A stretch of DNA of 64,000 bases from Sporosarcina sp. FSL W8-0480 (GTDB lineage Bacteria; Bacillota; Bacilli; Bacillales_A; Planococcaceae). The notes under the pieces are model-generated. The model was not told the origin of the DNA. It made no database searches and was given only the letters and a program-made list of their open reading frames with translations. Positions 63,700 through 64,000 of the stretch are shown piece by piece. The stretch is from positions 1 to 64,000 of the forward strand of contig NZ_CP150166.1 in assembly GCF_037963765.1 (NCBI RefSeq). The letters run 5' to 3'. Position 1 is the stretch's first letter. The number at the start of each line of letters is the position of its first letter. Both the position numbers and the translations under genes were made by a program.

Positions 63700-64000
63700 T
63701 TACCTATTCAATTTTATCTTCAATTGCTTAAGCATATCCGTGGTCATTGCATCCAAATCATATTTTGTCTTGAAGCCCCATTCTGCGACGGCTGCTGATG
63801 GGTCGATGCTATCAGGCCAGCTGTCGGCGATTGCTTGGCGGACTGGGTCGACTTCGTACGAAATTTTGAAATCTGGAATATGCTTTTGGATAGATGCGGC
63901 GATTTGGCTTGGTTCGAAGCTCATCGCCGTTACGTTGAATGCGTTGCGGTGCACCAATTTCGCTGGATCTGCTTCCATTAAGTCGACGATTGCTTGCAGT
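63700..64000 (-). CDS. NAD-dependent epimerase/dehydratase family protein, L-threonine 3-dehydrogenase-like (3' part only)
   Basis: Only the C-terminal 99 or so residues are in the window; the gene continues past the right edge. DPVRQAIADSWPDSIDPSAAVAEWGF and the YDLDAMTTDML end match the short-chain type L-threonine 3-dehydrogenases related to UDP-galactose epimerase. The cofactor domain and catalytic Tyr are outside the window, so the activity cannot be confirmed. Confidence 0.75.
   Translation of the reverse strand, partial: LQAIVDLMEADPAKLVHRNAFNVTAMSFEPSQIAASIQKHIPDFKISYEVDPVRQAIADSWPDSIDPSAAVAEWGFKTKYDLDAMTTDMLKQLKIKLNR

Overview
The window comes from the chromosome of an endospore-forming member of the Bacillales, most likely a Planococcaceae species close to Sporosarcina. 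Four sporulation genes (spoIIR, spo0F, rsfA, gerQ), bacillithiol synthesis (bshB2), a Firmicutes-type hemQ/chdC and arginine-phosphatase ywlE all point that way. Gene order follows the Bacillus subtilis glyA/ywl to ywd segment almost gene for gene, in inverted orientation. No rRNA, tRNA, CRISPR, prophage or transposase gene was seen.

Layout. 1-2150: a NERD-domain gene lies between two tandem-repeat arrays. 2160-9369: glyA, ywlG, ywlF, ywlE, mntP, tsaC, spoIIR, prmC and prfA, all on the minus strand. 9504-18613: a VanW-family lipoprotein, tdk, rpmE, rho, glpX, murAB, tal, fbaA and spo0F. 18773-22084: ywjG (plus), pyrG, rpoE and a small membrane protein. 22235-33471: a branched-chain/fatty acyl-CoA catabolism block (icmF, a TetR regulator, two acyl-CoA dehydrogenases, 3-hydroxyacyl-CoA dehydrogenase, thiolase, fadF). 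33961-45120: a B12 salvage and remodelling operon of 13 genes behind a cobalamin riboswitch. 45374-64000: argS, ywiB, pbpG, ywhD, ywhB, ywgA, an HD hydrolase, rsfA, lipL, hemQ, a metallopeptidase-like gene, gerQ, ywdK, ywdI, ung, a DUF4230 gene, pdxK, yojF, bshB2, a YjiH-type membrane protein and the end of an epimerase/threonine-dehydrogenase-like gene.

How the genes work together. The B12 operon imports corrinoids (BtuF, BtuC, BtuD), strips foreign lower ligands (CbiZ, fused to BtuD), rebuilds the nucleotide loop (CbiB, CobD, CobU, CobS, CobC), adenosylates (PduO-type) and salvages alpha-ribazole (CblT, CblS). The adjacent IcmF is an adenosylcobalamin-dependent acyl-CoA mutase, so the two blocks form a cofactor supplier and its consumer. 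The thiolase-to-icmF genes have a consensus CcpA site and a TetR-like palindrome upstream.

Most unusual points. (a) Nine intergenic tandem arrays in four unrelated sequence families (cores TTCTTGAGCGC, GATTTATGCGTGA, AACGAGAACTC, TTATGTTGTG) all have a period of 20 or 21 bases; several alternate two unit types. (b) CTP synthase has Gly (GGC) where the glutaminase Cys should be. (c) spoIIR has a near-consensus sigma-F promoter placed inside a hairpin that hides its Shine-Dalgarno sequence only on read-through mRNA. (d) The B12 operon has a CobQ without its glutaminase domain and a second, reduced CobU. (e) A small inverted-repeat element family carries its core module in opposite orientations in two copies. 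Coordinates of promoters and hairpins were read by eye; no alignment or folding program was run.
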